Positions 33,340 to 45,235 of a stretch of DNA of 64,000 nucleotides are shown here, one piece after another. Every line of letters starts with the position of its first letter. Positions within the stretch are counted from its first letter, which is position 1. This stretch comes from Puccinellia tenuiflora. Its lineage: Eukaryota > Streptophyta > Magnoliopsida > Poales > Poaceae. The translations under genes were made by a program, and so were the position numbers. Location of the stretch: assembly GCA_012064385.1 (NCBI GenBank), contig QRDG01001970.1:324042-388041 (forward strand), written 5' to 3'. The notes under the pieces are model-generated. The model searched no databases, had not been told where the DNA came from, and worked only from the letters and a program-made list of their open reading frames with translations.

Positions 33340-34774
33340 ACAGCCTCTCGAGGCCCATTCTTATTGGGAGCCGGGGGAGAAGAGGAGCGACTCTTCGCGG
33401 CTGAGGACTCCTCAGATGAGGTTGGCTGGGTAGCGGCAGGGCTAGAAGCCATATGTCCTTGCCCAGTAACAGGAGCCTCCTGAGAGGACTCCCTCCCAGT
33501 AACATTTTCAATAGGAGCCTCCGGGGAGGACTCCCCCTCATCATCATCACCATCTTCAACAGGAGCCTCTTGAGAGGAATCCTCGTCACGTTATCTTCAA
33601 CATCTTCTGCCCCAGCATTTGGCTCTGTGACAGAAGCCTCCTCTTCTACCTCCTCATCGGCCTCAACCTCCGTTGCAGGTTCAGAAGCTGGCTTCCAGAA
33701 GGAGTCGGTTAACTGCAAAGGAGACAGAAAGTCAAGTTAGCAAATCAAGTAGAGAAAGCAGATCAAAGTGAAAGCAAATAAAATACTTACAGCAGGAGCA
33801 TTGTTGGTGGAGCAAAAAGGTTCAAGTCAAAAATTTACTTGACCCTTCACTGGCCTGCTGGTCAGTTTCTTGATCAATCGGCCGAGTTCAGGGCCGTCAG
33901 ACAGTTTCTCCGTTGTGTGGAGATCATCAGTCACACAACGTGTGTACTGGCATATCAGCCGAGTCCTAGGACTCAGCGGTTGGATTCTCCAAGTCGTCCA
34001 GCAACGCACCAAATCCATGTTCTCCAGCTTGTGTGACAGGAGAGCTTGAATCCGGGTGATCAAGGACTCGACTTTGGGCCGGGCGGCCTCTGAGCACCTA
34101 GCTTTCAAAAGAGGAGTCGCCTCCAGGTGATCCTCGGAGAAAAGAGGAAGACGGGGCTCATCTGCAGAGGATGTGTCTATGCAATAGAAGAAGGTTTTGT
34201 GCCAATCCTTGACACGATTAGGAAAGACAGGTTTGGGGAAGACAGAATTTAGGCGACGCTGAAGAGCAACAGCGCCGCACTGAAGAAGAGGACCCCCAGA
34301 GGTCTCAGGCTGGGGGTTGCAGTAGAAAAGCTCAAGCCAGAGATCAAGGTCTGGCTCGATTTGGAGGTAATCCTCGCAGAGGGTGACAAAGTTCGAGAGG
34401 GTCAAGATAGAATTGGGTGCCAAATCATGGATGCGCAGCTTGTAGAAATCAAGGAGCTGGCGGAAGAACAAGTTACCCGGGGGAGTGAATCCTCGGAATA
34501 GGTGCTCGGAGAAGATGACGACCTCGCCCTTCGCCGGAGAGGGCACCACCTCATCTCCTAGAGCTCGAGCCTTGACATTGGAGGGGAGAAGGCCGGCAAG
34601 CCGATGCGCCTTGATCTGCTCGGCCGTTGTGGTAGATCCGCCCCAATCGGCGGAGATAGATCGCTTGGACGAGGAAGTACTGGCGGCGGCGGCGGCCGCG
34701 GCGGCGATGTCAATCGTCCAGCTGGACGTGGAGGCCTTGGCCTTGGAAGCTGCCTTGGAGCGCTTGGGGGCCAT
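33340..34774 (-). pseudogene. Antisense gene of element B, copy 2, truncated
   Basis: Exon 1 (34774-33827) is about 90% identical to copy 1 by eye, with the same alanine-rich start and Transposase_28-type domain. Exon 2 begins near 33712 (QLTDSFWKPASE) and is frameshifted near 33595. At 33340 it meets the LTR end and all later exons are missing. The two copies differ enough to be separate elements or an old duplication. Confidence 0.75.
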
Positions 34775-34882
34775 GGCGAACGTGCGGAGTGTGCTGCGCG
34801 CGGGAAAGAGAATGAGCGGGAAGAAGAAGAAGATTGGAAGCGAAAGGGCAAGTGAGGGTTTTTGGACCCCACCCTTGACGAT

Positions 34883-34888
34883 TTATAA
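34883..34888 (-). promoter_or_regulatory. TATA box of antisense gene copy 2
   Basis: Minus-strand CCTTATAAATCG lies 109 bp before the ATG at 34774, matching copy 1. Sequence around it has diverged more than the box. Confidence 0.6.
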
Positions 34889-35336
34889 GGGGTTAAACCC
34901 TAGAAAGTTACTGGGCCGTTCCACATTAGCAGTGCGGAAAATGTGGAGACATCCGCGGAAATTTCCTAGTCAAAATGCAGCAGCTAAAGTCAAACAGAGT
35001 ATGTCTGAGAAACTGAAGGCACAGTAGTGGAAAGAAAAGCCGGCTTGTCTCAGAAAGGCGAGTCCTGTGTCTCCAGGAAGTGGCAAGAGTCGGATTCCTC
35101 AGAGCTAATTTATAAGAGCCACAACAAACTCGGCCAGCTGATGCAAAGGCAAGAGTGGTGAGCTTGAGCAAAGAAGTGAGGAAGGACTCATTTTATATAT
35201 GTATTATGTTTTTATGCAGGAATTCATCTTGGAGCTAGCAGCAGGCGACTTTTGAGCTTATGACTCCAGTCAGAGAAGTCGAGCCAAGGAGCCGAACCAA
35301 GGGGTCGGAGGAAGCCGCCAAGACTGCGCCCAAGAT

Positions 35337-35351
35337 AAATTCGGGGGCTAC
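35337..35351 (+). other. Polypurine tract, element B
   Basis: AAATTCGGGGGCTAC stands directly before the LTR start TGATGGGGGG at 35352, as it does at 32751-32765. Confidence 0.75.
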
Positions 35352-35917
35352 TGATGGGGGGATACTTTATAGGTAGGCCCATGGACCCGGAAAGTAGACC
35401 CGCCAAGACCAAGAAGGCCAAAGCCGGGTCGCACTTCAAGTTACATGGGCTGGGCTGGAGACAAGCCGACCAAGGCCCATGAAGAAGGAAGGACTCAACC
35501 AGGAGGAGTCCTAATACAACCGGGTGTTCTAACATGGAAGGCCAAGACATAGAATAGGACTCCGTGTCCAAGTATGACCCGGTGTAAACTTGTAAGCCCA
35601 GGGACCCGACCGCCTTTATAAGGAGGGCCCTGGACCTTAGATCGATAAGCAACCCAGAAGCAAGCTAGACAAGTCGAAAGCAATCGAGAGACCTGTAGCC
35701 ATCGACTCCCCAGATAGGAGTCGAAACCTTGTAATCGAGAATCAGTCCAAGCAATAAAGCCGAAGCAGGAAGTAGGTCTTTACCTTGATCTAGAGGGGCC
35801 GAACCTGGGTAAATCCTTGTCCTTAGGCGAGATTAATAGCTCCTACGTACTTCGATCACCAATGGCCCCACAACTCATCTTCCCTAAGGAAGAACTTGCC
35901 GTGACAACCCCACGACA
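35352..35917 (+). mobile_element. Right LTR of element B
   Basis: This 566-bp copy of 32766-33339 has the same ends. It differs by many substitutions and short indels, so the two LTRs are not a fresh pair. It ends inside the integrase frame of element C. Confidence 0.8.
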
Positions 35918-35919
35918 AT

Positions 35920-36519
35920 CCTCCTCCTCTCCTTACTGAATTACCACTGAATGACACTCTGTCACTTGAAGCACATACTACCCTCTCTGCCAAAGACCAC
36001 ATGTTGCAGGTTCTCCAGAAAAACCTTGCACAAGCACAGGCAGCTATGAAGAAACATGCTGATAAACATAGAACAGATAGATCCTTTACAGTGGGTGATA
36101 TGGTATACCTCAAGATGCAACCCTACAGAGAGCATGCCCTTGGCAAAGGGAATCCACTCAAGTTGGCATCCAAATGGTATGGCCCCTTCAGAATCATCCA
36201 AACAGTTGGTAAACGTGCATACAAACTCCTGCTTCCTCAAGGTACGTTATTGCACAATGTCTTTCACGTGAATCAACTGAAGGAACACTTGGGTCCAACA
36301 GCTGTGCCAAACCCCCACCTTCCACTCGTAACACCTGAAGGTAAACTGAAAATCACACCACTTTCAGTTCTGCAAACCCGCCAAGGTATTCGTGATGCAG
36401 GGAAACAGGATGCTGAGTGTCCACAATGGCTGGTTCACTGGGATAACATGACCCCGGAGGAGGCCACCTGGGAGGACGTCGAATTCATGTGTTCAACATT
36501 CCCAGACTTCAATCCCTGA
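35920..36519 (+). pseudogene. Chromovirus C integrase C-terminus with chromodomain
   Basis: About 200 residues are open from the insertion point to the TGA at 36517. Motifs in order are KKHADKHRTDRSFTVGDMVY and the SKWYGPFRII..VG..AYKL block, both typical of Ty3/Gypsy integrase C-termini. Then come FHVNQLKEHLG and a final chromodomain-like PQWLVHWDNMTPEEATWED. Chromodomains guide chromovirus integration toward marked chromatin. The frame is free of stops, but the protein is cut by element B. Confidence 0.85.
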
Positions 36520-36543
36520 GGTATTGTGTTGAGGGGGGAGCAC

Positions 36544-36905
36544 TGTCAGGACCTGAACTGAAGAAAAGATGACATCGACAATGGTGGACGGCCTGGATGC
36601 GTGGATACCGCTTCGTCTAGATCCTATGCCCCAGATCCGTCATGTATCTTTTATGTATCTTTCATCTTGTAATTGGGCTTAGCACCCTTAAACGCTATGG
36701 CTTGTAATAACCTAAACTTGCGTGGTCCTGCTCTTTCCATATAAGGGAGCAGGAGTGGGAGGTTGGGAGGCACGCTAATAACAAACCCTATTTTCATGTA
36801 TCTTTCCTTCAAGCACTTTACCTTTCAGCCTAGTCTAGATCTAAGCTCCGAATGCTCCCCCTCCTTCCTCCCTTCATCGGATGATCAGCCTACCGGGGCC
36901 TGACA
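36544..36905 (+). mobile_element. 3' LTR of chromovirus C
   Basis: The LTR starts TGTCAGGACC and ends GGCCTGACA, a matching inverted repeat at its two ends. It contains a CCATATAAGGG TATA-like box near 36739. The flank GGCTG should be the target duplication, with its partner outside the window. Confidence 0.8.
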
Positions 36906-37292
36906 GGCTGCCGCGAGGCCGTGCACGCTGGGTGAATTTCTCGCTGCTGCCAAGTCCAAACCTGATGCCCTGCTCCAAGCCCCAGCTGCTCACCGTCGGT
37001 GCTAGCCATGGACTTCCAGCCACGTCGGAGCACAAGACTCGCCGACCAACTTGGAGGGATGAACACGGAGATGCGGGCAGTCCGGAATCTCATGCGGAAG
37101 CTCGGGCTGGCATCGGGTGACAAGGCGCCGAATGCGGCGGCCTTGGAAGTGTATCACAAGATCTTTGAGCTGCCGATGACCGAGGACATGATCGAGGTGA
37201 TTGCGGAGCTCTACGGGTGGTCCTTCTCCATGTTGAGAGGATGCTCTTCGTCGACGATGGGAATGTCGGGTGGTCGCCTCGTCGAGGCTTGA
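36906..37292 (+). pseudogene. LINE D ORF1, C-terminal part
   Basis: The frame that includes FQPRRSTRLADQLGG, a short helical region and a stop at 37290 looks like the C-terminal tail common to grass LINE ORF1 proteins (RRSxRLA motif). ORF1 proteins bind RNA with zinc knuckles, which would be upstream and are not in the window. Confidence 0.55.
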
Positions 37293-37353
37293 CCACTAGG
37301 CCTCCCCGTTCCATCTAGGGTGTAAAGACGTTTCTATGTCTTACGAACCTAAG

Positions 37354-40300
37354 ATGATGGTGTGTAATGTGCGAGGCCTAAATGACTGCGCACGTCGTAC
37401 GGGTGTTAGAAGACAGGTGCATCGATCGTATGTTTGCAAGAGACCAACCTTGCCGTTGTAACTCACTCTATTGTAATGGAAACCCTAGGCGCGGATTTTG
37501 AGGTGTGTTTCTGCTTGCCGGCTACCGGTACGAGGGGTGGGATCATTGTGGCATGGGTTAGCAGAGTGGTGCAGCTTGACAGCGCCCACATTGATGTTAA
37601 CAGTGTCACGGTGAAGGTGACCCCCTTGGGGGGGGCGCCATGGTGGTGGTTGACGTGTGTTTACGGGCCACAGGAGGAGGTCGACAAGATCGCCTTCCTT
37701 GCAGAGTTGCGCGACATCCGCGCGGCTCGCCCCGGACCGTGGGACCTCTGCGGGGACTTCAACATGATTTACCGCGACGAGGACAAAAACAATGGCAACC
37801 TAAACCGACGGATGATGGGGAGGTTCAGACGCTTCTTGAACGACAGCGAGCTTAAGGAGATCTATCTCCATGGGAGGCGCTACACATGGTCGAACGAACG
37901 GGCGACTCCCACCCTTGTTAGACTCGATAGGGTGTTCATCACGGCGAGCTGGGAGGAGCTGCATCACAGCTGCTCCCTACGCTGCCTGGCGACGGTTGTG
38001 GCGGACCACCGCCCCCTCCTTCTCGACTGCACCACACAGTCGATTGGTCAGAAGCGCTTCCAGTTTGAGAGCTTCTGGCTGAAGCTGGATGGCTTCAGCG
38101 AGGTGGTGGAGTCTGCTTGGGGCGCGATTGACGGCGACCCGGACCCGTTCCGACGGCTTACCGCCAAGCTGAAGCGCACGGCACGCAGCCTCATGAGCTG
38201 GAGCGACAAAAAATTGGGTGCGTTAAACTGCAGCTGATGACAGCGCGGGAGGTGGTCATGCGTCTGGATGAGCGCAACCTACGGGCGCGTCTGAAGCAAG
38301 CCTACCTCGGCTTGGCCTCTCTAGAGCGCACGATGGCGCACCAGAGGGCCAAACTTGCTTGGCTTAGGGAGGGGGATGCGAACACATCCTTCTTCCACCA
38401 GCACGCCTCCTACCGCCGACAAAAGAACGTGATCCATAGCCTCCAGGTCGATGGCGCGGTCATCTCTTACCATGCCGCCATGGCTGAGGCTTCCTACACG
38501 CACTTCGAGGGCATGCTGGGCACGTCGGTGGACCGTCAGTTCTCGATAGACCTAGACTTCCTGGAGACTCACTACGAGGACCTCTCCGAGCTGGAGGCTC
38601 CCTTTACGGAGGAGGAGGTCTGGGAGGTTGTGAGGCGACTACCCCATAGGAAGGCGCCAGGGCCCGACGGTTTCACGGCTGAATTCCTCCAGAGGTGCTG
38701 GGGGATTGTGAAGGGTGACCTCATGGCAGCGTTCGCCAAACTCTTCACGATGAACGAGCGCGGGTTCCAGGGCCTTAATCAGGCACTGTTGATCCTGCTG
38801 CCCAAGCGCCCAGATGCAGCGGCGCTGGGTGACTACCGTCCTATCAGCCTGATCCACATCTTCGCCAAGTTGGTGGCAAAGACGTTGGCATCAAGGCTAG
38901 CGCCCAGGGCGGCGTCGCTGGTGGATAACAACCAATGCGCTTTCATCCGGAAGCGGTGCATCCATGACAACTTTATGTTAGTCCAGCAGACGGTCAGGTT
39001 CCTACACGGGCTCAAGGAACCACGGGTGATGCTTAAGTTGGACATAGCTCGGGCCTTTGACTCCGTCTCTTGGGGATTCCTCTTTCAGATCCTTCGGAAG
39101 ATGGGTTTTGGGCCGAGGTTCTGCGAGTTGGTCGCGATCCTACTGTCCACTGCGAGAACCAGGGTGATGCTCAATGGCGAGCCAGACCCTCCGATTTGGC
39201 ACAGGAGGGGCTTGAGACAAGGAGACCCCTTGTCGCCAATGTTGTCCATGTTTGTCATGAACACGCTAAACAGGGTGTTGGCCAAGGCCATGGAACTTGG
39301 TATCCTTAGGCGCCTAGTACGACGAGAGTTGGTGACCTCGGTGTCGCTCTACGTGGATGATGTGGTTATCTTCTGCCACCCAGATGAGATAGAACAATGC
39401 GTTGTGCGCGATATTCTGGTGCTCTTTGGTCATGCATCTGGGCTTCACACCAACTTCGCGAAGTGCTTGGTTTCCCCAATCGCCTGCCCACAGGAGGTGG
39501 CCGAGGGTGCTGCGACGGCTATGGGTTGCCAACTGGCACCCTACCCAGTCAAGTACCTCGGTATCCCACTATCGTTGAGGTGAATATCGGGTGAGGCCCT
39601 ACAACCGGTGGTTGACCGGATCGTGGATAAGCTTCCCACTTGGAGGGCCGCGATGACGCCTAGGGCGGGCTGCCTCGCGCTCATCCGCTCAGTTCTCGTG
39701 GCAATCCCACTGCACCAACTCATTGTGCTTAGTCTCAATAAGAAGACGCTTAAGCAGGTTTATAAGATCTTGCGCGGATTTCTGTGGATGGGTAGGGCGG
39801 ACGCCAATGGTGGCAATTGTCATGTGAACTGGTCTAGGGTATGCCGCCCGCTACGGCTTGGTGGCCTGGGGATCCCAGACCTTGCTCGCACAACCGTCAG
39901 TCTGAGAGTGCGCTGGCTTTGGAAGATGCGCACCGACCAATTGCGACCTTGGCGCGGGCTCGATACGCAGTTCTCCGAGGAGGAGCGGAGAATCTTCGAC
40001 ACATCTACCTACATGGTAGTGGGCGACGGGACCTCCACGCTCTTCTGGGAGGACAGATGGCTGGAAGGTAGGCCCATCCGTGACACCGTGCCTGATCTCT
40101 ACACGATGATCCCTAAGCGATGGAGGAAGAGACGCACGGTACACCACGCGCCAGCTGAGCGCAGCTGGATAACCGACATCACGGGCGCCCTGAGCCCGCT
40201 CGCCCTGAGCCCGCTCGCCCTGTGGCAATATGTCCAGCTATGGACCCACCTACAGGGAGTGCTGCTCTCGGCGGAACCGGATAGGTTGGTATGGAGGTGG

Positions 40301-40900
40301 ATGACGGATGCCCAGTACTCCTCCCGCTCCTGCTACAACCCCCTTTTTCGAAGGTTTGATTGTCTCAGGTTCGTGGAAGCTTAACTAGAAATCCTGGGCG
40401 CCCCCAAGGTGAAGTTCTTCGTTTGGTTAGCATGCCAGGATAGGTGCTGGATGGGTGCTCGACTAGCGCAACGAGGTCTACCACACCCGGCACGTTGTCC
40501 CCTTTGCGACCAGTCGGTGGAGATTATGGCGCATATACTTACCGGCTGCCCCTTCTCGAGGACGATCTGACACGAGGTGTTGTCATGGATTAGATCGACC
40601 GCGAGACCCCCATACATGGAGGGGGATTTCGTTGATTGGTGGTCGATGGTGTTGCGGACCACCCCTCGCTAGTTGCGCAAGGGTACATCATCGCTGATCA
40701 TGCTCACGGCATGGTGGATCTGGAAGCATCGGAAGGCAGCAGTCTTTGACAATGCGCTTCCCTCAGTTTCCTCCCTGCTGGAGACGATCAAGGCCGAGGC
40801 GCAAGACTGGACGAACGCGGGAGCTCGGGGTCTTCGCCAACTTCTCCCTAGACTAGGTTTTCGGGTTGAGTTGTACGGTGTGGCGTGGTCCCCTGTTGGA
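37354..40900 (+). pseudogene. LINE D ORF2: endonuclease, reverse transcriptase, zinc-binding domain
   Basis: It starts MMVCNVRGLND, as LINE ORF2 usually does, then shifts frame near 37430. The APE-type endonuclease has LCGDFNMIYRDEDK and a late VVADHRPLLLD motif. A shift at about 38230 leads into RT with APGPDGFTAEF, GDYRPISLIHIFAK, LKLDIARAFDSVSW, RRGLRQGDPLSPMLS and catalytic LYVDDVVIF. A TGA at 39581 interrupts it. The zf-RVT region (CPLCDQSVEIMAHILTGCPF near 40497) and a damaged tail follow. A 15-bp tandem duplication lies near 40190-40220. The product would nick target DNA and copy its RNA there. This copy cannot. Confidence 0.85.
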
Positions 40901-41012
40901 CTTATACATAAAACTCTTCTTTTCTATCAATGCATCGAAACGCAAGGCTTTTGCATTTTCACGAAAAAAATTGTTGTGCCTAGCTTGCTAGTCAATCAAG
41001 GTGAGCAGTGAG

Positions 41013-41292
41013 CTTAAACGAGCGATTGAATCGAACTCCTACGACCTGTCCTGGTTGGGGCCTCTCTTCTTGCAGGCAAAGTTTCTTCTACGCATGGCGT
41101 TTGTTGATTACAAGGTTGAGTACTGCCCGAGGGCGTGTAATACTCCAGCACAAAGGCTGGCTGCGTTGGGTGGTGTTTGGGACCTGGGAAGCCAGGGGTT
41201 CTGACTACAGGATCTCCCTCCTGATGTAATGAATTTGGTGGCCAACGACTCTGTTGGTCTTTAATGGAATTGAGTTCCAGTTCAAAAAAAAA
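41013..41292 (+). mobile_element. 5'-truncated LINE fragment E with 15-bp TSD
   Basis: The fragment ends in poly(A) and is flanked by AAGGTGAGCAGTGAG at 40998-41012 and 41293-41307. It encodes an ORF2 C-terminus of RNase H type (FVDYKVEYCPRACNTPAQRLAALG split around 41100-41170). It inserted just downstream of LINE D. Confidence 0.85.
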
Positions 41293-41307
41293 AAGGTGAG
41301 CAGTGAG

Positions 41308-41825
41308 TTAGCTTTCAGGAGTACATGGATCTTGATCCCGGCCAAACGCAGCGGATGATTGACACGACGGCACGGGCCGTGACGACGGACAACACAGCTG
41401 CCAACACGTGTACTGGCCCTTAAACAAAAAAAAAAGAAAAAACTTGAAAAAGGGCCTAACAATTAGAAGAAATAAAATTTTAAGGGGTTATTTGTAAAAA
41501 CCAGTCATCCACGTCAGCAACTTAACGTCGGTTGTGATGGAGTGACCAAAGTGTTACAAACATACAACTTGGTGACCGATAGTTAACATTTTTCTAGTTC
41601 GTGACTAATCCGCTCATCAGTGACAACTTTGTGACCTCTCAAGCGTTTAACTCTTTTCTTAATTCTTGACCGAAATATAATCTAGCCGATGGCAGCAACA
41701 AAACTTGTACCATAGAATTCAGCCGATGTACATCTCTTTATGGATACCATCACTTAGACCCTGCTTCATACATAGGCGTGCGCGTGACCTGATGGCACTC
41801 TCTTCATTTGGCAGAGTAAATTTAC
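41308..41825. other. No gene recognised
   Basis: About 520 bp of mixed composition with short A-rich runs. It is the original target DNA of LINE E and the SINE. No frame with a recognisable domain was seen. Confidence 0.5.
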
Positions 41826-41835
41826 GTGAGTGGTG

Positions 41836-42128
41836 CGAATCAATCTATGGTTGGATGGTTAGGAGGGTGGTTGTACGTCTAGCCCATCAGAGTTTAAATC
41901 TCAGGTTTAACACTGGTGTTTCTCATTTAGGTGGATTATTATTTCAGTGGAAGGCGGTGTTCCCATCGATAGCGAGGCGCGTATTATGACTTCGTCAATC
42001 TCAAGACTCAATCCGCCGACTTAGTATCTCAGAGGTGCTCATAGAAGTAGGATGTGCGTGTGTACGTTCATAGAGGTGAGTGTATGTGTATGTGAGTGAC
42101 CGCGTGTACTATGTTTCGCAAAAAAAAT
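41836..42128 (+). mobile_element. Au-like SINE
   Basis: The element is flanked by GTGAGTGGTG at 41826-41835 and 42129-42138. Near its start it carries TATGGTTGGATGGTTAGGAG, with an A-box-like stretch, and GAGTTTAAATCTC, a degenerate B box near 41890. Both are hallmarks of the tRNA-derived head of the Au SINE family of Triticeae. It ends with CGTGTACTATGTTTCGC and a short A run. It would be copied by RNA polymerase III and mobilised by LINE proteins. Confidence 0.75.
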
Positions 42129-42323
42129 GTGAGTGGTGGCCTATGCAAATTTAGCTTTCTTCTGCAGAGCAAATGTGGCACACTAACTGGGCCAAAGTTA
42201 TAGACTTTATTTTATCTGTATTTCTTCTTGCCCTGTGATGCGTAGCAAAAACTGGGCTGGTTCAGTTAACTTGTGTCCACAGTTTCCTGAAAGCTTAAGA
42301 TGGATGTCTATATGTTTTCTTTT

Positions 42324-42939
42324 AGGTGCTGCTTACAAAAGATAATCTTGCTAGACGGAAGTGGCAGGGATGTACTAAGTGCTCTTTTTGTGGCTCAGAG
42401 GAGATGGTAGAACACTTATTCATTTCCTGTCCTTCTGCAAAAATTGTTTGGCGCATTGTTCATAGCACATATAATATCACACCGCCGGGTAATATTACTA
42501 ATATGTTTGGTAATTGGCTGAACGGGATTGATAGAAAGACTAAGGCCCAAATTCGTATTGGTGTCTCAGCCTTATGTTGGTCGATTTGGAACTGTCGAAA
42601 TAATTTGGTTTTTAATCGAACAAGAAACTTTCATGTTTTGCATGTAATCAATATGGCAGTCCATTGGATTCAGCTATGGGTGTTTCTCCTACCTTCCGAC
42701 TAGCGAGGTCCTATGGTTACTGGATGTACACGGCTCCTGGAGGTCACACATGATATTTTCACCCGGGCTACGTGGCAGCATATTAGTCGACTCCGAGATG
42801 CGTAGTTGCTTTATGTTGTCTCTCAACCTTATGTGACCCATAAATTGTAAACTTTGATACACTACAATAAGGCAATAAAAGGCTGTGTGCATCGCTCAAT
42901 GCAGAGGCCGGGGTATACCTCTTTTCGAAAAAGAATATA
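42324..42939 (+). mobile_element. 5'-truncated LINE fragment G with 15-bp TSD
   Basis: It is flanked by TATATGTTTTCTTTT at 42309-42323 and 42940-42954. The frame encodes a zf-RVT zinc-binding domain (CTKCSFCGSEEMVEHLFISC) and the conserved tail with SALCWSIWNCRNN, ending near 42703. The 3' end GTGTGCATCGCTCAATGCAG is the same as in the LINE fragment at 58978-59518, so both belong to one family. Confidence 0.85.
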
Positions 42940-42954
42940 TATATGTTTTCTTTT

Positions 42955-44477
42955 TGTAGCCTACAGTAGGTCTTTTCTTAGTTTTGGTTCCCTTGTTTTT
43001 AGCGATCTTAGTTTTGGTTTCCGTAGTTCTATGTTTGTTTGTTTTGGTAGCCCCCATCTTGGTAGTTTGTACCTTGCGCCTTCTCAATGTTTCTTCGAAT
43101 ACACAATAACATACATTTCAAAGTGTGTTTGAGAAGAAGAAAAATGAAATTTAAGCGGGTGTATTTCATTATCAACATAGATAGTCCTACAAGAAATATT
43201 CTACTTAAAAAGCCTCCCCATCTCCCTCAAATATGGCCCTTTCCCCCTTGGTTTGCTGTCACCGGCACCGCATCCAACCACAAGCATCACGTTGTCTAGT
43301 TCTTTTGTTCTTTAGGTGAAACAATGGCGAAATTCCCCACTAGATTTTTTATATTAACATTAATGGGTATGTGAAAATGTTACAAAAGGCACTAAAATTT
43401 TAAAAATAGTCATTGTTGATTACCTAGCCAATCCCTAAATTGAGTGGCATATTGCATCCTAGGCTTATGACCACCCATGGCATGCATGTATGTTGCCTTC
43501 CATTTTTTTTAAAGGCTGGATCTTCATCTCTAAAATCATTATTGACTCCTTGTATTTTATTTTATTTTGTTCTGAGAAGACCCAAAAAAATGCCTCCTTT
43601 GTTGAGCTAGATGTACCGAATGGATAGTTTGTCGGTAATTATTAGGACCTAAGGAAGTAAGATATAGACTAGTAAAAAGTGTGGAAATTGTAACATCCTT
43701 CGGATTATCAAGGAAATCTGGAACCATTTAATTTTTTAGTTGCGGAAAGACAAGTAACATATATATTAGTATAAAGTGTGAAAATCGTACCATCAATCAC
43801 GCCCTCCAAGAGCTAACATGTAATAATAAGTCGTTAGTCCTCACGCCCAAAGGTCTAGTGAGCCCATAATAAATAGGTAGTTTAGGGGCAAGGATAGGCT
43901 AAATAAATAGGCCAATGGCATGCCTCATAATGTCTCACACAACTTTCCTATAAATAGAGAATCAACCCTCATGAGAAGATGAGTTGCCTTCATTTGTAAC
44001 ACTCCTCTCTCGCTTTGCAACATATGGAAACTTTCAAGATGTGGATTTGCACCAGGAAGGTTTGTGAAGGTTAAAGACCGCATCAAGATCCTCGATTAGT
44101 GGACTGGGCAAGCACTATTTTGGGCTTCATCAAGGAGAATAACGCTAGATCTGAGAGTTCGTGTGGGCTTTGTTTGGTACGTCCTCTATAACAAGATTAG
44201 AGTCCTCTCCAAAGGACCTGAATTATGGGACACATCTTTCGTCTTAGTGATTTTAAGAAGAGATGTAACGGTAGAAATGTTTTGCACTGGCTTGGAAAAC
44301 TCTACCACGGCAAAAAAGTTCAGCCGCGAAAGAGAATTCCTGCCACGACGTGAAATATGCTGCCACGAAAGAAAATTCCCCGACAGCTTGCCACAGTAGG
44401 ATCTTGCAAATATTTTTCAAGTTTCGACGATGATCCTGACTTCCTCCGAAGAGGGGATATACCATAACAGAATATAC
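42955..44477. other. No gene recognised
   Basis: About 1.5 kb, AT-rich, with only short frames. A TATAAATA box stands at 43949 in a context like that of a small LTR or a lost promoter, but no element ends or coding region could be tied to it. Confidence 0.45.
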
Positions 44478-45235
44478 CACTAGTAGAAAAAAGGGCTTTT
44501 GTCCAGGCCGCATCGGAGCATTGGTCCCGGTCGCGACACGAACCAGGACTAACATTGGCATTAGTCCCAGTTCGAGCGGCTCGCACGCCGCATGGGGCTC
44601 GGGAGGCTTTCATCCCGGTTCGCACTGAACCTTTAGTCTCGGTTCGTAATACGAACCGGAACTAAAGGGTTTCGGCAGGAAGTCCCAGAGGTGGGGCCAG
44701 CGCGAGACCCTTTCGTCCCGGTTCCTAATACGAACCGGGACTAAAGAAAGGTGTCGACCACCTTTATCTTCTTCTTCCACCCGAGCCATCCTCACTCTTC
44801 TCCATTTTCTTCCGGTCTACTCTCTCCCAAGCTCAAGTTCATCCAATTTTTCTCCACCATTTGACAAGTTTGGTAGCACCCATCTATCCAAGGGTTAGCA
44901 AGTTCATCCTTTCTTTCGGCGTTGCGTATTTAGCTCATTTCATTATTAGTTTAGCTCTTTTCATTTTTCTAGTGCAAGCAAGGTGTTTGATGAAATGTCT
45001 AAGTTAGAGAGTTTATTTGTTTTATATGTAATTTGAGCTCAAGTTAAAGTATGATTTGTTGGTTTAGTGCCATCGCAACAACGCCGTTGATCGCCCGCGC
45101 CGCTCCGTCGCCGGCACCACCTTGGTGAGCCTCTTGTTCTTATTAAAAAAATAACAAATTTCTTATTTATATGATTTACATAGTTACTTGTATAATTTTC
45201 TTACTTCTATGATTGTTTGACAAATGTATAGTGCC

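Larger units (their letters stand above)
28738..35917 (+). mobile_element. Tat-lineage Gypsy element B, rearranged
   Basis: The visible order is: 3' interior with an antisense gene (28738-32765), LTR (32766-33339), a partial interior with a second copy of the same gene (33340-35351), LTR (35352-35917). Both LTRs start TGATGGGGGG after the polypurine tract ATTCGGGGGCTAC and end CCACGACA. The sense orientation is plus, so the genes again run opposite to the element. No gag or pol is present. Element A sits in its left part, and the rest should be left of the window. Right flank ATCCT is the candidate target duplication. Confidence 0.8.
35918..36905 (+). mobile_element. Chromovirus C (Reina-like), 3' end
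   Basis: What remains is the end of the polyprotein (35920-36519), a polypurine tract (GAGGGGGGAGCAC, 36531-36543) and a 362-bp LTR. The small LTR and the C-terminal chromodomain suggest the Reina group of chromoviruses. The left part is separated by the insertion of element B. Confidence 0.75.
36906..40970 (+). mobile_element. LINE (non-LTR retrotransposon) D
   Basis: The piece holds the end of ORF1, an ORF2 with endonuclease and reverse transcriptase, and a typical 3' end: CAATGCATCGAAACGCAAGG..TTTTCACG followed by seven A (40964-40970). Its left part is cut by chromovirus C. Frames are broken several times. Confidence 0.85.

Noticed and set aside
43690..44160. Possible small solo LTR around the TATAAATA at 43949
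   Set aside because: No matching ends, primer site or target duplication could be found.
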